A stretch of 64,000 nucleotides of DNA from Candidatus Methylomicrobium oryzae (GCF_016745425.1 NZ_JAERVK010000004.1:1-64000), one strand, 5' to 3'. Shown: positions 17,288 through 26,872, counted from the first letter of the stretch. Notes: generated by a model not told the origin, from the letters alone. A program made the numbers and translations.

Positions 17288-17656
17288 ATGAATATCGGCC
17301 ACAAGCGCTGGATCATCGCCGACGGTTACATTCCGGCGGGCAGTACCGGCAGCGGGAGGGAATTGGTCAGCCACGATGCGATCTGTATCCTGAACTGCGG
17401 CCTGCGCGACGCGCGGATCGAAATCACGCTTTACTTTTCGGACCGCGAGCCCGCCGGACCGTACCGCTTTACGGTCGAGGCGGAGCGCACCCGGCATCTG
17501 CGTTTCAACGACTTCGCCGATCCCGAGCCCGTGCCGCACAATACCGATTACGCTAGCGTCATCGAAGCGGACGTACCGGTCATCGTCCAACATACGCGCC
17601 TCGATTCCCGGCAGCCGGCACTGGCGCTAATGACGACGATCGCCTACCCGGCGTGA
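17288..17656 (+). CDS. Sensory rhodopsin transducer (ASRT) family protein
   Basis: 122 residues. The whole chain follows the Anabaena sensory rhodopsin transducer family: WIIADGYIP, the CILNCG and ITLYFSDREPAGPYRF strands, RTRHLRFNDF, and near the end VIVQHTRLDSRQ. The Anabaena protein is a soluble beta-sandwich tetramer that binds sensory rhodopsin and DNA. Many bacteria carry homologues without any rhodopsin, as seems to be the case in this window, so binding of a small molecule or a regulatory role are open options. The ribosome site GAAGGAGG lies seven to eight bases upstream. It is a single gene between a repeat and a convergent gene. Confidence 0.85.
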   Translation: MNIGHKRWIIADGYIPAGSTGSGRELVSHDAICILNCGLRDARIEITLYFSDREPAGPYRFTVEAERTRHLRFNDFADPEPVPHNTDYASVIEADVPVIVQHTRLDSRQPALALMTTIAYPA

Positions 17657-17727
17657 CGCGATGAAATCACCCGCCGGCCGAGTATAGTCCTGTGTCGGAG
17701 AACGGGAGCCTGCCGGTATAAGGTCGG

Positions 17728-19061
17728 TCAGAACTCCATGGACCAGGTAAAAATTACGCTGTGACCGCCGAACTGAGGACCTCCCCCGGAGTTTCGCAGG
17801 ATGCCGAAATTGTAGCTATAGTCCAACGTCACTTCGGAATTGCCGGGCGCGCCGGAAATCAAACCGGCCCCCACGGAAGGCAACGCATCCATCTGATTCC
17901 CCACCTGTCCGTTGTCCTTGAAGCGCAGACGGTCGACCCAAGCCAAGGAGCCCCGTAAATAGGGATAAACGAAGAACAACGCTTCGTAACGATAACGCAG
18001 CTCTATCAGGCCATAACTGCGCGAATAGAATTCACCGATGCGGTACCCGGCAAATCCGGGATGGATAAGGCGTCCCACTCCCAAGCGGTTGGACGCGACG
18101 ACAAGCGGAAGGCGGAAAAACGGTCCAAATTCTTGCCGATTCCGGCATAGGCACTGGCAATCAAACGGTGCCGATCACTCTTTACGCCTGGTATACCGTC
18201 TGCCGCCACCATGTAGGCGCTGGCAGCAAAATAGTCCTGCTGAGTGCCGGCATGAGACGAACCGAGTTGCGGTTCACCCCAGTTTTCCCAGTTATTTCGA
18301 TGACCGTATACGAGGTCCACACCCGTAGACCATCCTTGGTGGGCAAGCTCTAAAAGATTGCGTTCCAAGGCATCGGCGCGCAGGCGGAAATGTACTCTAC
18401 CCTCATAGGTATCTTGCGGTGTAATGAAATTCTGCGCGGTATCGCTGCCGCGCTCGAACCAAAGATAGCCCGGTTCGTATGTCAATGCCAACTCCAAAGC
18501 ATTGTCCTGATGGCCGGGGCCAATCAGCGTACGATAGCCCAATCCCAGCCCGGCACGCGCGTAGTACCATTTCAATTCGACAGCATCAATGCTTTCTCCC
18601 TCGATATATTCGGGCCGTTCGACGGGAATCGTGAGGTTCTCGAAGGTGAAAACAAATTCCGGCCCGTGCATGAACTCCGGGGCGAAATTATAGCGTAGGT
18701 CGTTGTAGAGTCCTGAAATGACACCGCGGAAACGTTGTTTGTTATCCTCCGGATGGCGCCAGACGTAGAGCGCTCCGAGGGGCTGGAAGACATCCTCACC
18801 CTTGCTATGCTCGTTGGGAAACAGCAGTGCTCCGCCGAAAGGAATGATAACTGGGGTGTTCGGCCCATCCGGAATGTAAGTCAGCCCCAGCGTCAAAGCA
18901 GTCACCCGGCGGCGATCGCGCTTAGGCGCAGTCACCGGCATGCCGAATAACGCCGTACGATACTCTTCGCCGGCCCGTGGCGTGCGATAGTCATCCGCTT
19001 GCGCGCTTTCCGTCTGCATAGTGGCCAAAAATAGGCTGATCAACCAGGCTTTGCTATTCAT
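17728..19061 (-). pseudogene. Outer-membrane beta-barrel protein, frameshifted
   Basis: From the ATG at 19061 (AGGAAG six bases upstream; another ATG at 19076 is less well placed) a signal peptide MNSKAWLISLFLATMQTESAQA leads into alternating hydrophobic strands. The frame runs off near 18100: after FSAFRLSSR it becomes unrelated sequence to 18006, while the neighbouring frame continues as SNRLGVGRLIHPGFAGYRIG to 17728 and ends in a Phe (FTWSMEF), the usual last residue of outer-membrane barrels. A single-base change near 18085-18110 explains it, by mutation or read error. Full length would be about 443 residues. Family not recognised. Confidence 0.75.
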
Positions 19062-19223
19062 ATGCTTCCTTTCCATAGAGTTTATGAATTTTGGACTATT
19101 GAGCTATCCCGAATTTACCGGAGGCTGTTAGTTGTGAGTCATGCTGCAAGAGGAGACTCGAGAAGTTATTGATAATTCCTTGTTTCAGCTTCAGTCTGAA
19201 GACCGCATTCACAAGGTAGGCCC

Positions 19224-19310
19224 ATAGGATGGGCTGACGAAGGAAGCCCATCGTTCGCGATAGATACCCTCAAAGACACTCGATGGGCTTCGTGCCTCAG
19301 CCCATCCTAT
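19224..19310. repeat. GTAGGATG-family palindrome, copy 2
   Basis: ATAGGATGGGCTGACGAAGG at the left is matched by CTCAGCCCATCCTAT at the right, with ATACCCTCAAAGACACTCGA in the centre. Close kin of the copies at 31998 and 38391. The remainder of the gap 19077-19667 shows no gene. Confidence 0.85.
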
Positions 19311-19667
19311 CGTGCTCTGTCTGTTAATTTCAGACTTTATCTAAACCAAAGTTTGAAATTGTCATCAAGCCTGAACGCCTTTACATTATCCAACCCCTCC
19401 AATCCAATAGTTTGTTGTCTTCTTCGTTATGAAGACTTATCCCAAAGCAGTTAGCGGTTACATCGATTTTTTCATGCCACATCGTATCGAGTAGCTACAT
19501 GCCTTATCCATTCTTTACCCTAAATAAACCGTTATTGTTTATTCAAATCTCCTGCCGATAGCTGTACGCTTCTAATTCAAGCGCTGTACCTGGCTTTCTT
19601 TTTGAATTGTTTCGGCATCGCTTCTTACGGGAGCTTGAAACTTTGATCCATCGTTCAAGGAGGATTT

Positions 19668-19841
19668 ATGGGTTTACTCCCTCCATTTAACAAGTTGATC
19701 TCCAGGTCAATCTTCTGTGTATGGCCGCTTATGGATGGCTGTCTCCTTTTTAATCCAATAGCTGACAACGGAGAAAGGCAATGCAATCGAAGCCCGTTAC
19801 CGACTTTATGTTTGCGGAACTTGCTGCGGTCGCGGCGCTGA
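19668..19841 (+). CDS. Small ORF before ctaG, possible leader peptide
   Basis: 57 codons from the ATG at 19668, preceded by CAAGGAGGATTT, a stronger ribosome site than that of ctaG. It reads MGLLPPFNKLISRSIFCVWP at the start and ends in an Arg-rich run, overlapping the first 20 codons of ctaG in another frame. Translation could couple to ctaG. No family recognised; a chance frame remains possible. Confidence 0.3.
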   Translation: MGLLPPFNKLISRSIFCVWPLMDGCLLFNPIADNGERQCNRSPLPTLCLRNLLRSRR

Positions 19842-20434
19842 TATTTTCCGTCATCGGTTATAACGAAGTCGCAGGCACCTTCTCGCATCACATGATCGCC
19901 CATATCGTTTTGATGACGGTCATGTCACCGCTTTTGGCATGCACAATCGGAAAGTGCTGCATGCCGGTTTTCCGGAGGGCCGGCCTGAAATCGCTGCCCG
20001 CGGCTGCCGCGCTGCAGGCCGTTTTATTTTTCGCGTGGCATTCGCCGCCCGGATTGGCGGCAGGGCAAACCGGCGTTCCCGTATCCGCCATGCTGCTTTT
20101 TTCCTCTTTGTGGTTCTGGCTTGCCATATTCGATCAGGCGGGCGCACGTTTATGGGAAAAAGTCGCCGTCCTGCTGTTGACCGGCAAGCTGTTTTGCCTT
20201 TATGCCGTCCTGCTGACCTTTGCGCCGCGCGTGCTTTACGGCGAAGCCGCGTTCGGCTCGGCCGCGGGGATCGATCTTGCCGACCAGCAGCTGGCGGGGC
20301 TGCTGATGATCACGGCGTGTCCCCTGACGTACCTGCTCGCCGCGACCGTGCTGATTTACCGCTGGTTTTGGGAGCTGTGCGAATCGCAAAAGGAAACCGC
20401 GCCGCCTGTCATGGCTTCGGAAAACAGGTCATGA
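19781..20434 (+). CDS. ctaG: Cytochrome c oxidase assembly protein, caa3-CtaG type
   Basis: 217 residues, mostly membrane-spanning (about six helices). The chain matches the caa3_CtaG family: FSHHMIAHIVLMTVMSPLLA with its conserved His pair near residues 36-40, and AWHSP later. The family is needed for copper-centre formation of caa3-type oxidases in Bacillus. GGAGAAAGG precedes the ATG. It is the first oxidase gene of the operon and overlaps the next gene by four bases (ATGA). Confidence 0.85.
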   Translation: MQSKPVTDFMFAELAAVAALIFSVIGYNEVAGTFSHHMIAHIVLMTVMSPLLACTIGKCCMPVFRRAGLKSLPAAAALQAVLFFAWHSPPGLAAGQTGVPVSAMLLFSSLWFWLAIFDQAGARLWEKVAVLLLTGKLFCLYAVLLTFAPRVLYGEAAFGSAAGIDLADQQLAGLLMITACPLTYLLAATVLIYRWFWELCESQKETAPPVMASENRS

Positions 20435-21591
20435 CGGAGTGGATAGCCGCGCATTGGCGTTCCCTTCTGCTTTGGGCGCTCGGACTCTTCGCCGGCGGCG
20501 TCGCACTTGCCCTGCTGATCGCTTATTCCGGCATTTACAACGTAGCGGCGAGCGCGGGCCACCACCCCTGGCTCGAGGCGTTTCTGAAAATGGCCAAGGA
20601 CCGGTCGGTGATTTTCAACAGCCGATCCGTCAAGGCCCCGGAACTGGAGTTTGCCGAACAGGTGCCGCTGGGAGCGGCGCATTTTCAAGGCACCTGCGCG
20701 GCCTGCCACGGCGCGCCGGGACAGGCGGTCAATCCGGTTTACGCGCACATGCTGCCCCATCCTCCCGATCTGCAGATCCATGCCGCGCATTGGACGCGCG
20801 CGCAACTGTTCTGGATTGCGCGCCACGGCATTCAGTTCACCGGCATGCCGGCGTGGAGCGGCACGGGCCGGGATGACGAAGTCTGGGCGGTCGTGGCATT
20901 TCTGGAAATGTTGCCGTCGATGACCGAGGCGGATTACCGCCACCATGCCGGCGGCCATAGCGAAGCCCGAAATTATTCCGCCAAGGAACTTGTCAGCGCG
21001 GGACGGCCCCGACTCGACCTGACAGCGTGCAGCCGCTGCCACGACACGACCGAAGCGGCGCCGACCAGTCCTTATATTCCGCGCCTTGGCGGCCAGGATC
21101 AGTCTTACCTGAAAAGGGCGCTGCAGGAGTACCGTGACGATTCGCGGCAGAGCGGCTTTATGGAACCGGTTGCCGACGACCTCGACGACGAACAGATCGA
21201 CCGATTGTCGGCCTATTACGCCGCCTTGAGTCCTGCCTCTTCTCCCGTTTCGCGCTCCGCCTCAGTAGAAGAGCGCGAGCGGGGACGCCAACTGGCGGAA
21301 CAGGGCGACCGGGCGCGCAAAATTCCTGCCTGCCTTTCCTGCCATACCGAGAAAGGCCGGGAGGATTACCCGCGTCTGGCCGGTCAGTCCGAACCGTATC
21401 TTAGGCAGCAATTGCAGGTGTTCCGGCGCGGCGTCCGCGATAAAACCCCGCATGGCGCCATGATGTCCGTGGTCGCCAAGCGCATGACCGAACAGCAGGT
21501 CTTGGCCGCGGCCTCGTTCTTTGCGAGCCGGCCGTGGCAGGCGGCCGCCTTTCCGGCCGGGGCGGAAAAAGAAAAGGATTCCCGGCCATGA
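20431..21591 (+). CDS. Three-heme membrane-anchored cytochrome c
   Basis: 386 residues. The start at 20431 is fixed by the ATGA overlap with ctaG. An N-terminal transmembrane helix (about residues 11-30) precedes three cytochrome c domains with heme sites CAACH, CSRCH and CLSCH. The last two belong to the cytochrome c4-like pattern (PRLxGQ...YL...). Such a protein can carry electrons from the bc1 complex or a soluble donor to the CuA site of the oxidase encoded next door. It overlaps coxB by four bases. Confidence 0.9.
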   Translation: MTEWIAAHWRSLLLWALGLFAGGVALALLIAYSGIYNVAASAGHHPWLEAFLKMAKDRSVIFNSRSVKAPELEFAEQVPLGAAHFQGTCAACHGAPGQAVNPVYAHMLPHPPDLQIHAAHWTRAQLFWIARHGIQFTGMPAWSGTGRDDEVWAVVAFLEMLPSMTEADYRHHAGGHSEARNYSAKELVSAGRPRLDLTACSRCHDTTEAAPTSPYIPRLGGQDQSYLKRALQEYRDDSRQSGFMEPVADDLDDEQIDRLSAYYAALSPASSPVSRSASVEERERGRQLAEQGDRARKIPACLSCHTEKGREDYPRLAGQSEPYLRQQLQVFRRGVRDKTPHGAMMSVVAKRMTEQQVLAAASFFASRPWQAAAFPAGAEKEKDSRP

Positions 21592-22583
21592 AAACCGTAA
21601 GCCGCCGCTGGCCGAAACTGATTTTAGCGATCGCGCTGATAACGGCGGTGGCGGGCTGCAGCGGCGAACAATCGGCATTGGCCGGTTTCGGGCCGGTAGC
21701 GTCGCGCATCACTCTGCTGACCTGGATCATGTTCGCCGCCGCCGTGCTGATCACGGTTTTCATGGGCCTGTTGACCGGCCTGGCGATAGCAGGCCCCGCA
21801 GGCTGGCGGCGCAGGCTGGCCGGCGAAAAAAGCGTGATGTGGGGCGGCGTCGTTTTCCCGGTCGCGACCTTGAGCGTACTGCTGTTTTACGGTTTTTCGA
21901 TATTAAATGCAGGAGAACGATTGGCCCGTGCCGAAAACCCGGTACATATCGCCGTGGTGGGGGAACAGTGGTGGTGGCGGGTCATCTACCTGCACGGCGA
22001 CGGCCGGACGACCGAGAGCGCCAACGAGGTACGCATTCCGACCGGCCGTCCCGTCGAAATCGAGCTGACGACGGCGGACGTGATTCACAGCTTCTGGCTG
22101 CCGACTTATGCGGGCAAGGTCGATATGATTCCGGGGCGCACCAACCGTCTGCATTTCGCCGTCGACAAACCCGGCATCGTACGCGGCCAATGCGCGGAAT
22201 ACTGCGGCGGCGCCCATGCGCTGATGGCTTTTTATGCGGTCGCGATGGCGCCTGCCGACTATGACGCCTGGCTCGCCAAAGAAAAGGCGGACGCGCAGCC
22301 GGCGGCCCGGAAAGCCGGCGAAAGACTGTTTCTGGTCAGCGGCTGCGGGGGCTGCCATACCGTGCGCGGCACCTCGGCCGACGGCAAGGTGGGGCCGGAC
22401 CTGACGCATGTGGGCGGCAGGGTTTCGCTCGGCGCGGGCATTTTGCCGAATACGCCGGACAGCTTTGCACAATGGATCGGCCGCCACCAAAAGCTAAAAC
22501 CGGACAACCTGATGCTGCCTTTCGATTTTTTCTCCGAAAGCGAACTTCACGATTTATCGGCTTATTTGAAAGGGCTGGAGTAG
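21588..22583 (+). CDS. coxB: Cytochrome c oxidase subunit II with fused cytochrome c
   Basis: 331 residues from the ATG at 21588 (ATGA overlap). A lipoprotein-type signal (AVAGC) is followed by two transmembrane helices, the aromatic EQWWWRVIY region, the CuA ligands in CAEYCGGAHALM with an upstream His (VIHSFW), and a C-terminal cytochrome c domain with CGGCH. CoxB with an attached heme c defines caa3-type oxidases. All CuA ligands are present. It is followed after one base by the exchanger gene, not by coxA. Confidence 0.93.
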   Translation: MKTVSRRWPKLILAIALITAVAGCSGEQSALAGFGPVASRITLLTWIMFAAAVLITVFMGLLTGLAIAGPAGWRRRLAGEKSVMWGGVVFPVATLSVLLFYGFSILNAGERLARAENPVHIAVVGEQWWWRVIYLHGDGRTTESANEVRIPTGRPVEIELTTADVIHSFWLPTYAGKVDMIPGRTNRLHFAVDKPGIVRGQCAEYCGGAHALMAFYAVAMAPADYDAWLAKEKADAQPAARKAGERLFLVSGCGGCHTVRGTSADGKVGPDLTHVGGRVSLGAGILPNTPDSFAQWIGRHQKLKPDNLMLPFDFFSESELHDLSAYLKGLE

Positions 22584-22584
22584 C

Positions 22585-23661
22585 ATGATGCCGAATTTTG
22601 CCGAATACGGCCTGACCATCAATCTTGCGGTTTTCGCGGCGGCCGCCGGCGCGGTCGGAATTGCCGGCACCAAGATCGCGGCCTATGCGGACGAGCTGGC
22701 CGAGCGGCTTCAGCTTAGCCGGGCGCTGCTCGGGCTGTTTCTGCTGGCCGGCGTGACTTCTTTGTCGGATATTGCCACCAGCCTGAGCGCGGCCTTCAAT
22801 AACAATGCCACGCTTGCCGTCAATAACATGCTCGGCGGTATCGCGTTCCAGGTCGCGTTGTTGGCCATCGCCGACATTTTTACCGGCAAGCGGGCGCTAA
22901 CCTCGGTCATCCCCAATCCCGTGGTCATGCTGCAGGGTGCGCTGGTGATTTGCCTGCTGACCTTTGTGACAATGGCCGTCATCGTCGGCGACGCACCGCT
23001 GTTCGGCGCCGGCATCTGGTCGTGGGGATTGTTGGGAGCTTCGCTGTTCAGTTTCGTCAAAATCAGCGAAGCCGAAGGGCGCTATCCCTGGATCGTGAAC
23101 AATCCCGAGGATGAAGCGCTGGGCAAGGAAGACCGCAGCGGCCAGGACGAAAGCGAATTTCCCTTGCGGCGCGATCCGCTGGCCCGGCTTATCGCCAAAA
23201 CCGCCGCCAGCGCACTGGTCATCCTGTGCGCCGGCTATGTGCTGGCCACCGTAGGCGACGTCATCGCCCGGCAGAGCGGGCTGGGCTCGTCATTCGTCGG
23301 GATGACCCTGATGTCCTTCGCGACCGCCCTGCCGGAAGCGAGCACGGTATTCGCCAGCATGTACCGGGGCCTTTATACGATGGCCATTTCCGACATTTTG
23401 GGCTCCAATATCATCAACGTGATGCTGCTGTTCGGCATCGATGCGATAACTCCGGGAGATCCGGTTTTGTCCCGGGTCGGCAATTTTTCCGCGATAGGAG
23501 CCTTGCTCGGCTTGGCCGTTACCGGCTTGTTCCTGATGGGGCTCGCCGAACGGGCCAACCGGACTTTTTTCCGCATGGGGCGGGATTCGGCCGCGGTGCT
23601 GGCCGTGTACGGCGGCGGCATGGTTTTGCTTTATTCGATGAGGGGGTCCGGTGGCGGATAG
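22585..23661 (+). CDS. CaCA-family cation exchanger-like membrane protein
   Basis: 358 residues, about ten membrane helices in two halves. The second alpha-repeat is close to the family pattern: GMTLMSFATALPEASTVFAS then DILGSNIINV. The first is changed: GVTSLSDIATSLSAAF then NMLGGIAF, so the usual Pro-Glu is Ser-Asp. Members exchange Na+ or H+ for Ca2+ or other cations. The loop between the halves is acidic (NNPEDEALGKEDRSGQDESE). It starts one base after coxB and overlaps coxA by 11 bases, so it is made with the oxidase. Its role there is unknown; proton/cation balance or metal supply are guesses. Confidence 0.8.
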   Translation: MMPNFAEYGLTINLAVFAAAAGAVGIAGTKIAAYADELAERLQLSRALLGLFLLAGVTSLSDIATSLSAAFNNNATLAVNNMLGGIAFQVALLAIADIFTGKRALTSVIPNPVVMLQGALVICLLTFVTMAVIVGDAPLFGAGIWSWGLLGASLFSFVKISEAEGRYPWIVNNPEDEALGKEDRSGQDESEFPLRRDPLARLIAKTAASALVILCAGYVLATVGDVIARQSGLGSSFVGMTLMSFATALPEASTVFASMYRGLYTMAISDILGSNIINVMLLFGIDAITPGDPVLSRVGNFSAIGALLGLAVTGLFLMGLAERANRTFFRMGRDSAAVLAVYGGGMVLLYSMRGSGGG

Positions 23662-26194
23662 CATTCAAGAAAGGGGCATATTGCCCAACAGCCTGCCGCG
23701 GCCGGCCGGCGAGAAGGAACAACTGCTGCGCATCTGGTCAACCCCGCCCGGCTGGCGGTGGATTACGGCGGTCAACAACACGGTCGTAGGGCTGCTGTAT
23801 CTCGGCGCCGCCTTCGCGTTTTTCGTGCTCGCCGGCCTCCTGGCGCTGGTGATGCGTACGCAACTGGCCGTGCCCGAAAACGATCTGGTCGGCCAGGATC
23901 TCTATAACCAAATCTTCACCGTGCACGGCACCACGATGATGTTCCTGTTCGCGGTGCCGGCCATGGAGGCCTTGGGCGTGCTGCTGCTGCCGCAGATGCT
24001 GGCCGCGCGCGACCTGCCGTTTCCGCGCCTCAGCGCGTTCGCGGTCTGGGCTTATATCATCGGCGGCGGGGTGTTTTTCTCGACCGTTTTTTACGGCCTG
24101 GCGCCCAAGGGCGGTTGGTTCATGTATCCGCCGTTGACGCTGACCGAATATTCGCCCGGCGACAACGCCGATTTCTGGCTCCTGGGCATCGGCTTCATCG
24201 AAATCTCCGCGATCGCCGGCGCGATCGAGATCATCGTCGGCATTTTACGGACCCGGCCGCCCGGCATGTCGCTCGACAAATTGCCCGTGTTCGGCTGGTC
24301 CATGCTGGTGTTCGCCGGCATGATCGTGCTGGCGTTCCCGGCCGTGATCCTCGCGACGATGTTCCTGGAAATCGAACGTTCCTTCGGATGGCCTTTTTTT
24401 ACCGCTTCTTTGGGCGGTGACCCCCTCTTGTGGCAGCACTTGTTCTGGTTTTTCGGCCATCCGGAGGTATACATCATTTTTCTGCCCGCGGCCGGACTGG
24501 TGTCGATGATCGTGCCGACCATGGCACAGACGCCCTTAGTCGGTTACCGGCTGATCGTCGTGGCCCTGATCGCAACCGGTTTTTTCAGTTTCGGGCTGTG
24601 GGTGCACCACATGTTCGCCACCGGCATTCCTGCGCTGAGCACGGCTTTCTTTTCGGCGGCGAGCATGGCGGTCGCGGTGCCTTCCGGCATCCAGGTGTTT
24701 GCCTGGATCGCGACCATCGCCTCGGCCAAGGAACGGTTCCGGCTGACCACGCCTTCGCTGTTCGTGCTGGGCATGCTGTTCATTTTCACGGTCGGCGGAC
24801 TGACCGGGGTGATGGTGGCCATGGTGCCGTTCGACTGGCAGGCGCACGATACCTATTTCATCGTCGCGCATCTGCATTACGTCCTGATCGGCGGGATGGT
24901 GTTCCCGCTGTTCGCGACGTTTTATTACTGGGCGCCGATGATCAGCACGCGCAGGCTGTCCGAGCGGCTGGGAAAATGGTCCTTCTGGCTGATCTTTATC
25001 GGCTTTAACGTTTCGTTCATGCCGATGCATGTTTCCGGGCTGCTGGGCATGCCCCGCCGGGTATGGACCTATTCCGAAGCGTCGGGTTGGGGTCCTTATA
25101 ATCTGGTCTCCACACTGGGAGCTTACCTGATCGGCATCGGGGTAGTGGTTTTTATCATCGACCTGGTGCGTAATTTTCGGGTGGGGCCCTGCGGCGAACC
25201 CAATCCGTGGCAGGCCGGCACCCTCGAATGGCTGCCGACCGATCTTTATTCGACGCGCTCGATTCCGCACGTGACCAGCCGCGAACCGCTGTGGACGCAG
25301 CCCGATCTGCCCGAAGAGGTCGACGCCGGCCGGCATTATTTGCCGAATGCGCCGACCGGCGCCCGCGAGACGATCGTCACCTCGGTCATCGACGCCAAAC
25401 CGCAATATGTGATCCAGATGCCCGGCAACGGCTGGGGGCATTTGCTTGCGGCGGTCTTTACCGCCGCTTGTTTTCTGCTGCTGACGATTAAAGTGGTCGT
25501 TCCGGCGCTGATATGCGGTGTGCTGGCAATCGCCTGCTGTCTGGTCTGGGTGTGGGAGCTCGATAAAGGGCCCGGCAAAGGGCCGGTGCCGATCGGCGCC
25601 GGCATTACGCTTCCCGTTTACGTGACCGGTCCGACCGGTCACGGCTGGTGGGCCATGGTGATTCTGATGCTGGTCGCCGGCTCGCTTTATCTGGCTTATT
25701 TGTTCTCCTATTTTTATCTGTGGACCGTTTCGCCCAAGGTTTGGCCAGCAAGCGCGCAAAGCCTGCCCGATTTAGAGTGGCCGGCGTTGAGCGCTTCTTT
25801 GTTCATTGCCGGCGCGGCGTTGTTCGCGCTCGCCCAAAAGACGCTGGCGGCGCCGGGCCGCAAGCCTTTCTGGACGCCGCTGCTGATCGGCTCGGGCGCG
25901 CTCTCGACGGCCTGTGCGGTGGGCGTGGCGATCGGCTGTCACTGGCAGGCCGGGCTCCGCCCCACCGCATCGAGCTACGGCGCGCTGGTCTATATGGATG
26001 GCGTATTGACCGGCCAGCTCGTGTTTGCGGTGCTGATCATGTCACTGTTCGTGATTGCGCGCCACTTCACCGGCAAACTCGACCGGGTGCGTTCGGCCAC
26101 GCTGGAAAATACCAACCTGTTGGTTTATTACGCGGTGGCGCAGGGTCTGGTCGGCCTGCTGCTGATTCACGGCTTTCCGAGATGGCTTTTATGA
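23651..26194 (+). CDS. ctaD: Cytochrome c oxidase subunits I and III fused
   Basis: 847 residues. Residues 1 to about 560 are subunit I: heme ligand and copper ligands in FGHPEVYIIFLPAAG and WVHHMFATG, the K-channel region, and HDTYFIVAHLHYVLIGG for the heme a/a3 histidines. Residues about 600-847 form a subunit III-like domain with several more helices. Fused I-III polypeptides are known in caa3 and related oxidases. All redox ligands needed for O2 reduction are seen. The start is the GTG at 23651, inside the exchanger gene. It overlaps the following small gene (ATGA). Confidence 0.93.
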   Translation: MADSIQERGILPNSLPRPAGEKEQLLRIWSTPPGWRWITAVNNTVVGLLYLGAAFAFFVLAGLLALVMRTQLAVPENDLVGQDLYNQIFTVHGTTMMFLFAVPAMEALGVLLLPQMLAARDLPFPRLSAFAVWAYIIGGGVFFSTVFYGLAPKGGWFMYPPLTLTEYSPGDNADFWLLGIGFIEISAIAGAIEIIVGILRTRPPGMSLDKLPVFGWSMLVFAGMIVLAFPAVILATMFLEIERSFGWPFFTASLGGDPLLWQHLFWFFGHPEVYIIFLPAAGLVSMIVPTMAQTPLVGYRLIVVALIATGFFSFGLWVHHMFATGIPALSTAFFSAASMAVAVPSGIQVFAWIATIASAKERFRLTTPSLFVLGMLFIFTVGGLTGVMVAMVPFDWQAHDTYFIVAHLHYVLIGGMVFPLFATFYYWAPMISTRRLSERLGKWSFWLIFIGFNVSFMPMHVSGLLGMPRRVWTYSEASGWGPYNLVSTLGAYLIGIGVVVFIIDLVRNFRVGPCGEPNPWQAGTLEWLPTDLYSTRSIPHVTSREPLWTQPDLPEEVDAGRHYLPNAPTGARETIVTSVIDAKPQYVIQMPGNGWGHLLAAVFTAACFLLLTIKVVVPALICGVLAIACCLVWVWELDKGPGKGPVPIGAGITLPVYVTGPTGHGWWAMVILMLVAGSLYLAYLFSYFYLWTVSPKVWPASAQSLPDLEWPALSASLFIAGAALFALAQKTLAAPGRKPFWTPLLIGSGALSTACAVGVAIGCHWQAGLRPTASSYGALVYMDGVLTGQLVFAVLIMSLFVIARHFTGKLDRVRSATLENTNLLVYYAVAQGLVGLLLIHGFPRWLL

Positions 26195-26565
26195 CGGCAT
26201 CGAAATCGCCTTTTTCCGAAAAATCGGTCGGTACCGTGGCGATCGCTTTGGTCGGCCCTTCGTTCGTTTGGGGACTGCATTTCGCCGCGGTGTACGCGAT
26301 CCAATCGCTCTTCTGCGATATCCTCGGCGGCAGCCGCGCCGCTGATCAAGCGCAGATGGCCGTCATCGCCGCGACCGTTGCGGCGCTGCTGATATTGCTG
26401 TTGCTGATCGCAAAACCCGCTGCGGTGCTGCGCATGAACCGGCCGGAAACATCATTGTCTTTTCTTGCCGGCGTGATGCGGCTGCTTGCTTTGCTGTCTT
26501 TTTTCGGCGTGCTTTGGGCCGGCAGTGCCGCCTTGCTGGTGCCGGCCTGCACGCAACTGTCGTGA
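26191..26565 (+). CDS. Small membrane protein of the oxidase operon
   Basis: 124 residues, start fixed by the ATGA overlap with ctaD. Three hydrophobic helices: FVWGLHFAAVYAIQSLF, VIAATVAALLILLLLIA and LLALLSFFGVLWAGSAALLV. I recognise no family. Its place suggests an oxidase accessory subunit or assembly factor (inference). Confidence 0.75.
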   Translation: MTASKSPFSEKSVGTVAIALVGPSFVWGLHFAAVYAIQSLFCDILGGSRAADQAQMAVIAATVAALLILLLLIAKPAAVLRMNRPETSLSFLAGVMRLLALLSFFGVLWAGSAALLVPACTQLS

Positions 26566-26872
26566 CCGCACGGGATAGCGTTTTTCGCCGAATCAGCGGC
26601 CGCGCGGCCGGATCGCGGCACGCTTATCGCGACGAGGCGAATGGCGGTGCAATCGGCCGTTAGTTAAAATCGTCCGTTATTGATAAAATTCAGGATTCGT
26701 TCCCTATAAAAATTATCGGGAAAGGCCGACTCAATCATTCCTTTCGACCTATGTTGCCGACGCCATCATGAACAGAGCCGTTTTTTGCGGAGGCGAAACT
26801 TTTACCTGACCCAATATTCAAACATTTACCCATTCCGGAATCCCCGTTTCAGTTTTTTAGAGTAGATCGACA
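26566..26872. other. Gap after the oxidase operon
   Basis: 307 bases. AT content rises from about 26680 onward, consistent with a promoter for the zinc-finger/P450 pair. No hairpin with a T tract and no gene were seen. Confidence 0.6.

Noticed and set aside
19939-20430. N-terminal extension of the three-heme cytochrome c
   Set aside because: The in-frame extension overlaps ctaG in another frame and reads as Arg-rich noise; the ATGA start at 20431 is followed at once by a membrane anchor.
24536-25759. 407-codon open frame on the minus strand
   Set aside because: Antisense of the oxidase subunit gene; rich in His, Arg and Gln, as expected of a mirror frame.
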